Assembly: GCA_029252195.1 (NCBI GenBank)
Contig: JAQXBV010000028.1
Span: 16,056 to 80,055 of the forward strand
Length of the DNA: 64,000 nucleotides
DNA from: Yoonia sp.
GTDB taxonomy: Bacteria > Pseudomonadota > Alphaproteobacteria > Rhodobacterales > Rhodobacteraceae
Direction: 5' to 3'
In this document: one piece after another, positions 55,923 to 64,000 of the stretch
Position numbering within the stretch: position 1 is the first letter of the stretch
How the letters are laid out: the number at the start of each line of letters is the position of its first letter
Translations under genes and position numbers: made by a program
The notes under the pieces: generated by a model
Database searches by the model: none
Seen by the model: only the letters and a program-made list of their open reading frames with translations
What the model was told of the DNA's origin: nothing

Positions 55923-57221
55923 CTATTGTTGCTCGGAAGAGGTCACCGGTAGCCCGCTTGGCACCGTTTGCGGAATACCGAGCCGTCCTGTCATGGCGGT
56001 TGGGTCCGAGAGTGTCTCCAAGAACGCGACAAGGGTGGCAATGTCGCTCTCAGACAACTGCACCGCAGGCGTCGTAACTGCAGCCGCGATAGGCGCGAAA
56101 TCCTCGACAAGATCGTTCACATCGAGCGTTGGCAGGGTGGCCTTACTGATATCATAGGTCCCAAGTGCCGTGATCGGGTCCGCATGGGCGGCCAAGAAGT
56201 CAGTAAGATCACTATAGGCCCCCGCGTGCCCGTATGGCCCCGTGTGCATCACATTACGCAAGGACGGCGTGCGGAAGGCGTAAAGGTCGCTCTCATGCCC
56301 CGTCACGCGAAACCGGCCCTCGTCGCGGGCGTTATCCTCAAAGGCGGCCGCCTTGCCGGGTCCAATTTGAGGCTGGCCCATGGCGTGAAAGCCTTGGTCG
56401 GTCAGGAACGGACCCGCGTGGCAGGTGCCACAGCCTGCCGCGCCATAGAATAAATCCATGCCTTGCGCGGCCTGCCCCTCAAGCGTCAGATCTCCGCGCA
56501 GCACCGCATCAAAAGGCGCCGTATCAGACCGCCACTCCCATGCCATAAACGCCGCAATCGCGTTGGAAATATCGGTAAAGGCAATCTCGGAGCGGTCAGG
56601 ATAGACCGCTTGGAACGTCTCCGCATAAGCGGGAAAAGCCGCCACGCGCTTGGCGATGATGTCCCATGCCCCGCCTGCGCCTGTCAGCACGCCTTGGCGC
56701 ACAGCTTTGGCAATATCGTTTTCGTTGTAATGCCCTGCCATCTCGTCGGGGCTAAGCACAGGAAACATGGTTTGGGCCGATAAAAGCGAGGCAAAGCCAA
56801 CCGCCATATCCGAATCAAGCGGCGTGCGAATACCCCCCGGACGGGTGGGGTCAACCTCAATGCGCCCGTCATGAAACAGCTTGGTAAATTCATAAGCGCC
56901 AAGGTTAAACAGCGCAGGCGCATTTCGGGGGATGCGGTCTTCGGGCATATTGGCCGGATCGGCGGTGCGCATCGGGCCAAGGCCGATTCCGCCATCGCCG
57001 ATCCCCAGCGACAGCCCGTCACCTGTGCCAAACCGCGGATGGTGGCAGGTCGCGCAAGATACCTCACGGTTGCCAGACAGAATCGGATCGTAAAACAAGT
57101 CACGGCCCAAGAGCGCCTCTTCATAGCGAACAGGGGCATAATCCGCATCAGTAACAGGTGCAGGAATCTGCGCCACGAGGGCTGAGGGACAGACGGAAAG
57201 GAGCAGGATAAATTGGCGCAT
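55923..57221 (-). CDS. di-heme cytochrome c peroxidase (MauG/CcpA family)
   Basis: 432-residue periplasmic enzyme with a signal peptide (MRQFILLLSVCPSALVAQ) and two heme c motifs: CATCH in the N-terminal domain and CGTCH in the C-terminal domain. FRTPSLRNVMHTGPYGHAG is the conserved segment following heme 2. It reduces hydrogen peroxide or, in MauG-type members, oxidises a protein partner. ATG 57221 begins the signal peptide; the ORF extends to 57572 without meaning. Confidence 0.9.
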   Translation of the reverse strand: MRQFILLLSVCPSALVAQIPAPVTDADYAPVRYEEALLGRDLFYDPILSGNREVSCATCHHPRFGTGDGLSLGIGDGGIGLGPMRTADPANMPEDRIPRNAPALFNLGAYEFTKLFHDGRIEVDPTRPGGIRTPLDSDMAVGFASLLSAQTMFPVLSPDEMAGHYNENDIAKAVRQGVLTGAGGAWDIIAKRVAAFPAYAETFQAVYPDRSEIAFTDISNAIAAFMAWEWRSDTAPFDAVLRGDLTLEGQAAQGMDLFYGAAGCGTCHAGPFLTDQGFHAMGQPQIGPGKAAAFEDNARDEGRFRVTGHESDLYAFRTPSLRNVMHTGPYGHAGAYSDLTDFLAAHADPITALGTYDISKATLPTLDVNDLVEDFAPIAAAVTTPAVQLSESDIATLVAFLETLSDPTAMTGRLGIPQTVPSGLPVTSSEQQ

Positions 57222-57297
57222 ATGCGCAGACTGGCGCAAGTCCAAAGCCAGCGCAACAGCAGAAGTTGGAATTGACGAAACGGACGACTCGGGTGTA

Positions 57298-57312
57298 GAA
57301 CAAAAGAAGAAC
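57298..57312 (+). promoter_or_regulatory. SOS (LexA) box of the imuA operon
   Basis: GAAC (57298-57301), seven bases, GAAC (57309-57312), matching the alphaproteobacterial LexA direct-repeat box (GTTC-N7-GTTC read on the other strand). It lies 23 bases before the imuA ATG, where LexA would block transcription. Damage induction of the mutasome is therefore expected. Confidence 0.88.
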
Positions 57313-57335
57313 AACAGCCGCAGAGGAGACCAAAA

Positions 57336-57986
57336 GTGCCGCCCAAAACCAGCACCGACCTGCTCCGCGCACGGGCGCACAACACGCAAATCGAGGCCAC
57401 CTTGGCAGAGGTTTTCTCGGACAGCGTGACGGATGGGGCCAGCACGGCTTTTGCGCTCGGACATCTGAAAACGGGGAAAAAACCCGTGCTCTGGGTGCAA
57501 GACAGGCTGTCGCGCAAAGAGACGGGGCGGCCCTATCTGGCGGGGCTGCCTGTAGGGATCGAGATTATCCATGTTGATGTGTCAAACGCGCGTGATCTGC
57601 TGTGGACCATGGAGGAAGGGCTGCGGTGCCGCGATCTGGGCGGGGTGATTGGCGAAGTCTGGGGCGATCCTGCTGCGCTCGACTTTACGGCCAGCAAGCG
57701 GCTGGCGCTCAGGGCGGAGGCGCAAAACCTGCCCGCATGGCTGATCCGGCACGCAGGCCACCCCAACCTGAGTGCGGCACGGCTGCGGTGGCGGGTGAGC
57801 GCCCTGCCAGCCATGAACAACCCCTATGATGCACATGCGCCGGGCACGGGGCTGTGGCGTGCCGAGCTGTTTCGGGCACGCTGGCGGGAAACAGGGGAAT
57901 GGGTGGTGCACCACGACAAGGACGGGCTGCACTTTGCGCATGGTTTGGATTGGCAAACAGCGCCCTTACAAAGGGAGGCGCTCTAA
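57336..57986 (+). CDS. imuA: ImuA, SulA/RecA-like mutasome protein
   Basis: 216-residue protein of the ImuA family (RecA/SulA-related, no intact Walker motifs). ALGHLKTGKKPVLWVQDR, GLPVGIEIIHVDVSNARDLLWTMEEGLRC (in parts), GGVIGEVWGDPAALDFTASKRLALRAE and HAGHPNLSAARLRWRV match. First gene of the SOS-controlled imuA-imuB-dnaE2 system; three bases ahead of imuB. Confidence 0.92.
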   Translation: MPPKTSTDLLRARAHNTQIEATLAEVFSDSVTDGASTAFALGHLKTGKKPVLWVQDRLSRKETGRPYLAGLPVGIEIIHVDVSNARDLLWTMEEGLRCRDLGGVIGEVWGDPAALDFTASKRLALRAEAQNLPAWLIRHAGHPNLSAARLRWRVSALPAMNNPYDAHAPGTGLWRAELFRARWRETGEWVVHHDKDGLHFAHGLDWQTAPLQREAL

Positions 57987-57989
57987 ACC

Positions 57990-59810
57990 ATGACACTCAA
58001 GGACAAGCTTACTGTCCTTGCCTTCCCCAGCACAGCCAAACCGCCCACAACGGCGGACCCCGCGCAATTGGCCAAGGCCATCGCGGCCCTCAAAGAGGCA
58101 CTGGAAAGCGAGATCAGGACACCCGCACCCGCATCCCTTGCGCAAGAGACACCACCCGAAAGCTTTAGCCCCATCGGCACGCCAAACGCGCGACCGGTCA
58201 AATCGGCTGGGCGGGTGGAAGTCGCCGCAGGCGCAGTCACCCCACCAGACGCCCCCGCTCTGAAAGATGCCCGCACAGATGCCCTAACGCGGCGGATCAC
58301 AGCGATCCACTTGCCGCAGTTCGCCATGGAGCGCTGGCTGCGCTGGTGTACGCAGCACAGCCAACGCCCCCCCGAAGACCTGCCCATCGCGCTCGCCAGC
58401 GAAGGCGCACACGGGCCTGTCGTCTATGCCATCAACCGCGCCGCAACAGCGGCAGGCGTGCATATCGGGGCGCGAATCGTGGATATGCGGGCGCTCTGCC
58501 CGACCCTGCGCGTGGAATACGCCGATATTGGTGGCGATCAGGCGGCGCTTGGGCGGCTGATGCTCTGGATGCGGCGCTGGTGCCCTTGGACGGCCGTGGA
58601 CGGTGCAGCAGGGCTGGTGCTCGACACCACAGGCTCCGACCACCTCTTTGGCGGCGAGGCCATGATGCTGCGCGATATGGAGGCGCGGCTCGCGGGGCTA
58701 GGCCTGTCGGCCAGTCTTGCCACAGCCCCCACCCATGGGGCGGCTTGGGCACTGTCGCGCTCGGGGGCTGTGCGCGACATCTGCACACCCGCAGAGCTCA
58801 TTGCCCGCATGAACGCCCTGCCCGTGCGCAGCCTGCGGATCGACGGCGCGACTGTGCAACTGCTGCAACGGCTCGGGCTGAAAACCGTGGGCGATCTGGC
58901 CACGGTGCCGCGCATTTCACTGGCGCGGCGGTTCAGTCGGGCGGGCTTGGCGCAAAACCCGCTGATGCGGCTCGATCAAATGCTGGGGCGGTTGGCTGAA
59001 CCAATCAGCGCCTCTGAGGAGCCACCCCGCTTTATCGTGCAGGCCAATCTGCCCAAAGCGGTGCAAGATCCGACTCCGCACCTGCCCGCGCTATGCGACG
59101 CGCTTTGCGCCCAAATGGCAACGTCTGGTTTCGGGGCACGGCGGATCTGCGTGACTGTCTTTCGGACCGATGGCGAGGTGCGCGAGATCAGCGTGGCCAC
59201 GGCACAAGCCAGTCGCGACGCAACCCATCTGCGTAAACTCTTCGACGATAAGCTCGAAAAGATTGATCCCGGCTTCGGCTTTGACTTGATCACGCTTGCG
59301 GCCACGGTCATCGAGAAACTGAACCTGCAACAATCACGACTTGATGGTGAGAGCGAAACAGGGGCGGCCCTCGCGCAGATGATCGACAGGCTCTCGGCGC
59401 GGCTTGGGGCCAAAATGATCACACGGCCCAGACCGCACCCCAGCCATATCCCCGAGCGGGCCGAGGTTTGGGCCACAGCCCTACACGCGCCAACAACCGC
59501 ACAAAGCCCTGCCCTCAAACGGCCGATCAAACTTTTCGAACACCCAGAAGAGGTGCGCGTGCTCTACGCCGTGCCAGAAGGCCCGCCCGCGCAATTCGTC
59601 TGGCGGCGGATCACGCACCGCGTCGTGCGTTTTGAAGGGCCCGAACGGATCGCGCCCGAATGGTGGCGCGATATGCCCGGCACGCGGCTGCGCGATTACT
59701 ATATCGTCGAGAGCCAAACCGCGCGGCGGTTCTGGCTTTACCGCGAAGGTGTGCTCGGCGACCAGCGCGGCAATACCCCGCGCTGGTTTGTGCACGGTGT
59801 CTTCGCATGA
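57990..59810 (+). CDS. imuB: ImuB, inactive Y-family polymerase-like protein
   Basis: 606-residue ImuB, the scaffold linking ImuA, DnaE2 and the beta clamp. Homology to other ImuB starts near residue 102 (RRITAIHLPQFAMERWL) and includes GARIVDMRALCPTLRVEY, LDTTGSDHLFGGEA, the helix-hairpin-helix LLQRLGLKTVGDLATVPRIS, and a C-terminal YYIVESQTARRFWLYREG. The active-site carboxylates of true Y-family polymerases are absent, as usual. Residues 1-100 are an extra alanine/proline-rich stretch not typical of the family; a later start is not obvious. Confidence 0.9.
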   Translation: MTLKDKLTVLAFPSTAKPPTTADPAQLAKAIAALKEALESEIRTPAPASLAQETPPESFSPIGTPNARPVKSAGRVEVAAGAVTPPDAPALKDARTDALTRRITAIHLPQFAMERWLRWCTQHSQRPPEDLPIALASEGAHGPVVYAINRAATAAGVHIGARIVDMRALCPTLRVEYADIGGDQAALGRLMLWMRRWCPWTAVDGAAGLVLDTTGSDHLFGGEAMMLRDMEARLAGLGLSASLATAPTHGAAWALSRSGAVRDICTPAELIARMNALPVRSLRIDGATVQLLQRLGLKTVGDLATVPRISLARRFSRAGLAQNPLMRLDQMLGRLAEPISASEEPPRFIVQANLPKAVQDPTPHLPALCDALCAQMATSGFGARRICVTVFRTDGEVREISVATAQASRDATHLRKLFDDKLEKIDPGFGFDLITLAATVIEKLNLQQSRLDGESETGAALAQMIDRLSARLGAKMITRPRPHPSHIPERAEVWATALHAPTTAQSPALKRPIKLFEHPEEVRVLYAVPEGPPAQFVWRRITHRVVRFEGPERIAPEWWRDMPGTRLRDYYIVESQTARRFWLYREGVLGDQRGNTPRWFVHGVFA

Positions 59811-59850
59811 CCCAAAGGCACGCCTTCTGCGCATTGATTTTCAAGGGTTT

Positions 59851-59910
59851 AGGGGGCGCTGCCCCCACCGCCTTTGGCGGTCCCCCCGAAGTATTTTCGG
59901 CCAAAAGAAG
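59851..59910 (+). repeat. palindromic intergenic element, copy A
   Basis: Hairpins GGGGGC/GCCCCC (59852-59866) and ACCGCC/GGCGGT (59867-59881) are followed by CCCCCGAAGTATTTTCGGCC and AAAAGAAG. A near-identical unit lies inverted at 60029-60088. This looks like the repeated GC-rich intergenic element common in Rhodobacterales genomes. Confidence 0.7.
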
Positions 59911-59986
59911 CAAGCCTTTCTTAACCATTACCCGCCAGACTGGATTTGCGGTACAGGCAGAGGTGCCGATGACCGCGCCAAGAGAA

Positions 59987-60020
59987 GGCGCCTTATTGCC
60001 CACATCGGGGATAAGGCGCC
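59987..60020. repeat. inverted repeat between the two intergenic elements
   Basis: GGCGCCTTAT (59987-59996) and ATAAGGCGCC (60011-60020), a perfect 10-bp stem with a 14-nt loop, at the centre of the imuB-dnaE2 gap. Confidence 0.7.
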
Positions 60021-60028
60021 CGACCTCT

Positions 60029-60088
60029 CCCCTTCTTTTGGCCGCAAATACCTCGGGGGGGCCCTTTAGGGCGGGGGCAGAGCCCCCT
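60029..60088 (-). repeat. palindromic intergenic element, copy B (inverted)
   Basis: Inverted counterpart of the 59851 element: CCTTCTTTTGGCCGCAAATA and CCTCGGGGGG, followed by hairpins GCCC/GGGC (60061-60072) and GGGGGC-AGA-GCCCCC (60073-60087). It ends two bases before the dnaE2 start codon. Confidence 0.7.
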
Positions 60089-60089
60089 C

Positions 60090-63000
60090 ATGCCCATGCC
60101 TGAGACCGATCACATCTTTCCGCGTCGCAGCATCCCTGAGGACGGCGCGTTCACGCCCAATCCGCCCACCCCCTTTGTCGAGCTCGGCCTTGCGACCAGC
60201 TTTTCCTTTCTGCGCGGGGCGTCGGACGCTGTGGACCTTGTGACCACCGCATGGGCGCAGGGTTATGACCAGCTTGGCTGTGCCGACATCAACAGTTTTG
60301 CAGGCGCCGTGCGCCATTACACGCAGGCCAAAGCGGTGAACATCCGCCCCGTCACGGGCGCCCGGATCGCCCTTGTAACGGGTGAAACCTTCCTCGCCTA
60401 CCCGCGTGACCGGGTCGCCTATGGCCGCCTTTGCGCGCTGATTTCGAAGGGACGGATGCGCGATCCAGACGGTGCATGGCAAGCCAAAGGGGTGTGCGAC
60501 CTCACCCTTGATGACATCGCCGCCCATACCGAAGGCTGCATCCTTATCGCTGTCCCGCCCCGCGCCCTGTCGCGCTTTGCCCGCCAGCTTCCTAGCCTGA
60601 TCAAACGCCTGCCGAGCTTGAGCCACATCGCCGCCAGCTATCACTATACGGGCTGCGATACGGCACGGATCAACCGGCTCGACGCGCTCGCCGACACGCA
60701 CCGCCTCGCGCTTCTGGCGACCAATGACGTGCTCTATCACGTTCCCAAGCGGCGCGCCTTGCAAGACATCATGACCTGTATCCGCGAAAAGACCACCATC
60801 CACAAAGCGGGCCGGCTTTTACAAGCCAACGCCGAGCGGCATCTCAAATCGCCCGCCGAGATGATCCGCCTTTTCGCCCGCTGGCCCCATGCGATCAAGG
60901 CCAGCCTCAAGATCGCCAAAGCCTGCCAATTCTCACTGTCGGAACTCAAATACGCATACCCCCATGAGGTGCTCCCCAAAGGACGGACCTCCCTTGAGCA
61001 GCTCAGGCTTAACACGCTCAAAGGGGCTGCCGAGCGTTACCCTGATGGCATCCCCGAGGACGTCAGCGCGACGATTGAAAAAGAACTCGCGATGATCCAA
61101 GTCAAGGATATCGCAAACTATTTTCTGACGATCGACAGTATTGTAAAATTCGCACGGCAAGAAGGGATTCTCTGTCAGGGGCGCGGATCGGCGGCCAATT
61201 CGGCCGTGTGCTATTGCCTTGGGATCACCGCGGTGGACCCTGCGCAAAACGATCTGCTCTTCGAGCGGTTTATCTCGGAGGACCGGATCGAGCCGCCCGA
61301 TATCGACGTCGACTTTGAACATGAACGGCGCGAGGAGGTCATCCAGCACATCTATAAAACCTACGGGCGGCATCGCGCGGGGCTTTGCGCGACCGTGATC
61401 CACTATCGCCCCCGCTCGGCGATCCGCGAGGTGGGCAAGGTCATGGGGCTCTCCGAGGACGTGACCACCGCGCTGTCGAAAACCATCTGGGGATCGTGGG
61501 GCAAGAATCTGGACGGATCCCACGTCTCGGAAGCGGGCCTCGATCTTTCCGACCCGCTCTTGCGCCGCACCATCACCGTGGCGCAGCAAATGATCGGCAT
61601 GCCGCGCCATTTGGGCCAGCATGTGGGCGGCTTTATCCTGACCGAAACCCCTCTCTTGGAGACCGTCCCCATCGGCAATGGCGCCATGCCCGACCGCACA
61701 TTTATCGAATGGGATAAGGATGATATCGAGGCGCTTGGCATCTTTAAGGTCGATATTCTTGCCCTTGGTATGCTCACATGTATCCGCAAATGCTTTGACC
61801 TGATCCGTGCGCACTATGGGCATAATCTGACCCTTGCGGGTGTGCCGCAAGAAGACAGTCGCGTCTACGATATGCTGTGTAAAGGTGACAGTATCGGCGT
61901 TTTTCAGATCGAGAGCCGCGCCCAGATCAACATGCTGCCGCGCCTGCGCCCGCGCACCTTTTACGATCTCGTGATCGAGACTGCCATCGTGCGCCCGGGC
62001 CCGATCCAAGGCGATATGGTCCACCCCTACCTGCGTCGCAGGCAGGGGATCGAACCTGTAGAATATCCCGCCCCTGCCGACCCGCATGATCCCGCAGAGC
62101 TTAAGAAAATCCTTGGCCGCACCCTCGGCGTGCCGATCTTTCAAGAACAAGCGATGAAAATCGCCATGGAAGCCGCACAGTTCAACTCAAAAGAGGCGAA
62201 CCAATTGCGCAAGGCCATGGCCACATTTCGCTCTACAGGCACCATTGGCCTGTTGGAGGATAAGATGGTCGGGCGCATGGTCGCGCGCGGCTATGATCCT
62301 GACTTTGCCACCCGTTGCTTCAATCAGATCAAGGGCTTTGGCGAATACGGCTTTCCCGAAAGCCACGCCGCAAGTTTCGCGCAACTGGTCTATGTCTCAA
62401 GCTGGCTCAAATGCCACTTCCCCGATGCCTTTTGCGCCGCCCTTCTCAATTCCCAACCGATGGGGTTTTATGCGCCGGCCCAACTGGTGCGCGACGCGCA
62501 AAACCACGGCGTGCAGGTGCGTGCGCCCGATATCAACTTCTCTGACTGGGACAGCACGTTAGAGCCGATCAACACAGGCGGTTGGGCGCTACGACTTGGT
62601 CTGCGGCAAGTGAGCGGATTGCGTGCCGATGCCGCCGCCAAGATCATGCTCGCCCGCACAGAGCCCTACCGCGACATTACAGACCTGCAATCTCGCGCCA
62701 AAATCTCCGCCGCCCATGTACGCCGCTTGGCTGAGGCCGACGCCATGCGCTCGCTCTTCATCGACCGCAGGCAGGCCCTCTGGGAGGCAAAGGGCCTGCG
62801 CGACGCGCCCGATCTGCCGCTTTTTCAAGACCAGGCCGACGAGGGATCAGAGGCGAGTGTCCCCCTGCCCGTCATGCCCACATGCGAACAGGTCGTTGCG
62901 GATTATCAAACCATGCGGCTCTCACTCAAAGCTCATCCAATGTCCTTTCTGCGTAAATCGATGACCAAACAGGGATTCGTGACCACAGACCAATTGTTAC

Positions 63001-63374
63001 AGGCAAGACATGGGCAAAGGATTAAAATGGCAGGGCTCGTGCTGATCCGCCAGAAACCGGGCACGGCCAAAGGCGTGTGCTTTATCACCATTGAGGATGA
63101 GTTTGGCGTGGCCAATCTCGTGGTCTGGCCGAAAATGATGGAGACCTATCGTAAAACCGTCATGCAATCGCGGCTTTTGATGATCGAAGGCTATGTACAA
63201 CGCGATGTCGAGATCATCCATGTGGTGGCGCAACATCTTGAGGATAAGACCGACGCGTTGACACGACTTACAAGCGCTGAGGAAAGCCGCGACACACGCC
63301 GTCTGCTCTGCGCACCACGGCACACCCACCCGCGCAACGCCCGTATTATCCCCAAAAGCCGCGATTTTCACTGA
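60090..63374 (+). CDS. dnaE2: error-prone DNA polymerase DnaE2
   Basis: 1094-residue C-family polymerase that does translesion synthesis with ImuAB. The PHP domain opens with FVELGLATSFSFLRGASDAVDLV. Catalytic palm motifs are ILCQGRGSAANSAVCY and PPDIDVDFEHERREEV (with the aspartates) then LGIFKVDILALGMLTCI. The helix-hairpin-helix and OB-fold (AGLVLIRQKPGTAKG, VFITIEDE-like FITIEDEFGVANLVVWP) lie near the end. Start ATG 60090 (or 60096) directly follows an intergenic repeat and has no normal ribosome-binding site. It is normally in one operon with imuAB; here a 279-bp repeat-filled gap separates it. Confidence 0.94.
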   Translation: MPMPETDHIFPRRSIPEDGAFTPNPPTPFVELGLATSFSFLRGASDAVDLVTTAWAQGYDQLGCADINSFAGAVRHYTQAKAVNIRPVTGARIALVTGETFLAYPRDRVAYGRLCALISKGRMRDPDGAWQAKGVCDLTLDDIAAHTEGCILIAVPPRALSRFARQLPSLIKRLPSLSHIAASYHYTGCDTARINRLDALADTHRLALLATNDVLYHVPKRRALQDIMTCIREKTTIHKAGRLLQANAERHLKSPAEMIRLFARWPHAIKASLKIAKACQFSLSELKYAYPHEVLPKGRTSLEQLRLNTLKGAAERYPDGIPEDVSATIEKELAMIQVKDIANYFLTIDSIVKFARQEGILCQGRGSAANSAVCYCLGITAVDPAQNDLLFERFISEDRIEPPDIDVDFEHERREEVIQHIYKTYGRHRAGLCATVIHYRPRSAIREVGKVMGLSEDVTTALSKTIWGSWGKNLDGSHVSEAGLDLSDPLLRRTITVAQQMIGMPRHLGQHVGGFILTETPLLETVPIGNGAMPDRTFIEWDKDDIEALGIFKVDILALGMLTCIRKCFDLIRAHYGHNLTLAGVPQEDSRVYDMLCKGDSIGVFQIESRAQINMLPRLRPRTFYDLVIETAIVRPGPIQGDMVHPYLRRRQGIEPVEYPAPADPHDPAELKKILGRTLGVPIFQEQAMKIAMEAAQFNSKEANQLRKAMATFRSTGTIGLLEDKMVGRMVARGYDPDFATRCFNQIKGFGEYGFPESHAASFAQLVYVSSWLKCHFPDAFCAALLNSQPMGFYAPAQLVRDAQNHGVQVRAPDINFSDWDSTLEPINTGGWALRLGLRQVSGLRADAAAKIMLARTEPYRDITDLQSRAKISAAHVRRLAEADAMRSLFIDRRQALWEAKGLRDAPDLPLFQDQADEGSEASVPLPVMPTCEQVVADYQTMRLSLKAHPMSFLRKSMTKQGFVTTDQLLQARHGQRIKMAGLVLIRQKPGTAKGVCFITIEDEFGVANLVVWPKMMETYRKTVMQSRLLMIEGYVQRDVEIIHVVAQHLEDKTDALTRLTSAEESRDTRRLLCAPRHTHPRNARIIPKSRDFH

Positions 63375-63466
63375 TCCATCAGAACACGCGCGCTGCACAG
63401 ATTTTGCGCGTAAAAAACACCCCAAACAGCGTCGAAAAAAACATGCATTTTTTCACCAAAACCCCA

Positions 63467-63496
63467 TTGCGCTTTCTAACAACCTACTGCTATATC
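63467..63496 (+). promoter_or_regulatory. promoter of tRNA-Thr
   Basis: TTGCGC (63467-63472) and TATATC (63491-63496), 18 bases apart, 14 bases before the mature tRNA 5' end. Resembles a housekeeping sigma-70 promoter. Confidence 0.5.
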
Positions 63497-63509
63497 CGCC
63501 GCATAAAGT

Positions 63510-63585
63510 GCCCCTATAGCTCAGCTGGTAGAGCAACTGATTTGTAATCAGTAGGTCCGCGGTTCGAGTCCGTGTGGGGGCACCA
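63510..63585 (+). tRNA. tRNA-Thr(UGU), CCA encoded
   Basis: Full cloverleaf: acceptor GCCCCTA (63510-63516) pairs with TGGGGGC before discriminator A (63582) and genomic CCA (63583-63585). The D arm is AGCTCAGCTGGTAGAGC, the anticodon stem ACTGA/TCAGT with loop TTTGTAA (anticodon TGT, threonine), and the T arm GGTTCGAGTCC. Confidence 0.95.
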
Positions 63586-64000
63586 TTAAATCAATAACTT
63601 ACATATAATCAGCCAGCAATGGTGCCTGCCGGGGAAACTCAGGGGAAACATTGTAGCAATACTTTTGCACGCGAAGTCGTGTCCTGTGATAAGTTTGTGT
63701 AGCTGCTGTTCTTGTCCGTTGATTCATGTAGCTTGGCTGTGAGAGTTAAAACTTGATACGGATTGTACAATGTTCAGAGCGTCGACGCTGAGAATAATAG
63801 GCTGGGTTCTTTTGACTCCTGTTGTATTGGCTACCGCATACATGCTGTTGGAGATATGGCTTTTTGACATTGATCCTTGCTCGCCGCTTATATGCACGGA
63901 AGGCTATCCATGCTTTGATCAAGGTAATTGCAGTCATTGGAAAGATCCTCCTGAGTGACACGCTCTATTTTTGGCTGCGTTATTGGACGTGTAAGATTAC
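63586..64000. other. AT-richer tail after tRNA-Thr
   Basis: No integrase or other recognisable gene in the visible 415 bases. The DNA is less GC-rich than the rest of the window. It includes the direct repeat GGGGAAAC (63631-63638 and 63642-63649) and a possible small membrane protein (63770-63958). Downstream context is cut off by the window end. Confidence 0.6.
63770..63958 (+). CDS. possible small membrane protein
   Basis: 62 codons from ATG: one hydrophobic helix (IIGWVLLTPVVLATAYMLL, about 9-27), then a cysteine-containing tail (four Cys in DPCSPLICTEGYPCFDQGNC). It could be a short exported or membrane-tethered peptide. No family recognised and no strong ribosome-binding site (GTACA precedes the ATG), so it is uncertain. 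Confidence 0.4.
   Translation: MFRASTLRIIGWVLLTPVVLATAYMLLEIWLFDIDPCSPLICTEGYPCFDQGNCSHWKDPPE

Overview
The window is a chromosomal segment of an alphaproteobacterium, almost certainly a Rhodobacteraceae/Roseobacter-group organism. The evidence is gene content and order: a cysG-DUF2849-cysI-cysH-DUF934 sulfite-reduction operon, alr-pqiA-radA-cvpA-purF, tatABC next to DUF815/nlpD/pcm/surE, an ImuA-ImuB-DnaE2 mutasome with an alphaproteobacterial GAAC-N7-GAAC SOS box, and an infC that lacks a normal start codon. Coding density is high, many genes overlap by ATGA, and there is no phage, CRISPR array or intact insertion sequence.

Layout. 1-4.7 kb: a DctB/DctD-like two-component pair, a divergent cytochrome P450 and an Lrp/AsnC regulator. 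4.8-9.9 kb: the assimilatory sulfate operon, ending near a ferredoxin-NADP reductase gene. 9.9-12 kb: an alanine-rich membrane-anchored protein, infC, and a VIT1-family transporter. 12-14.6 kb: a decaying region. It holds a histidine-kinase 3' remnant, a 5'-truncated and frameshifted flavodoxin/reductase gene, an apbE with a stop codon, and scraps of a MobA-like nucleotidyltransferase behind xdhC. 15.8-25.9 kb: glutaryl-CoA dehydrogenase and housekeeping genes (pyrC, pyrE, dnaB, alr, pqiA, radA, cvpA). 26-34.5 kb: purF, surE, pcm, nlpD, DUF815 and tatABC. 34.7-40 kb: a WYL regulator, a dioxygenase-like protein, a TauE/SafE permease, dusA and a sorbitol-dehydrogenase-like SDR.

39.4-46.9 kb is the least understood part. 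It has two paralogous WcbI-like proteins, a GNAT, an adenylation enzyme with a frameshift, an acyl carrier protein, a flavin reductase, and a three-gene overlapping unit (GNAT-like, polytopic membrane protein, Acg-type nitroreductase). 46.9-54.4 kb is a complete D-xylose uptake and catabolism locus (xylF-xylH-xylG-xylB-xylA) divergent from a ROK repressor whose N-terminus carries a perfect 27-bp tandem duplication. 54.4-57.2 kb has a CRTAC1/FG-GAP protein and a di-heme peroxidase. 57.3-63.4 kb is the SOS mutasome, with inverted copies of a palindromic intergenic element between imuB and dnaE2. The end has tRNA-Thr(UGU) followed by AT-richer DNA that may be the edge of an integrated element.

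I found no clearly new defence or mobile system. The best candidates for undescribed biology are the carrier-protein locus at 39.4-43.0 kb, the three-gene membrane cluster at 43.7-46.9 kb, and the DctD-like regulator that lacks the sigma-54 contact loop. All calls come from reading the sequence; no database search was run.
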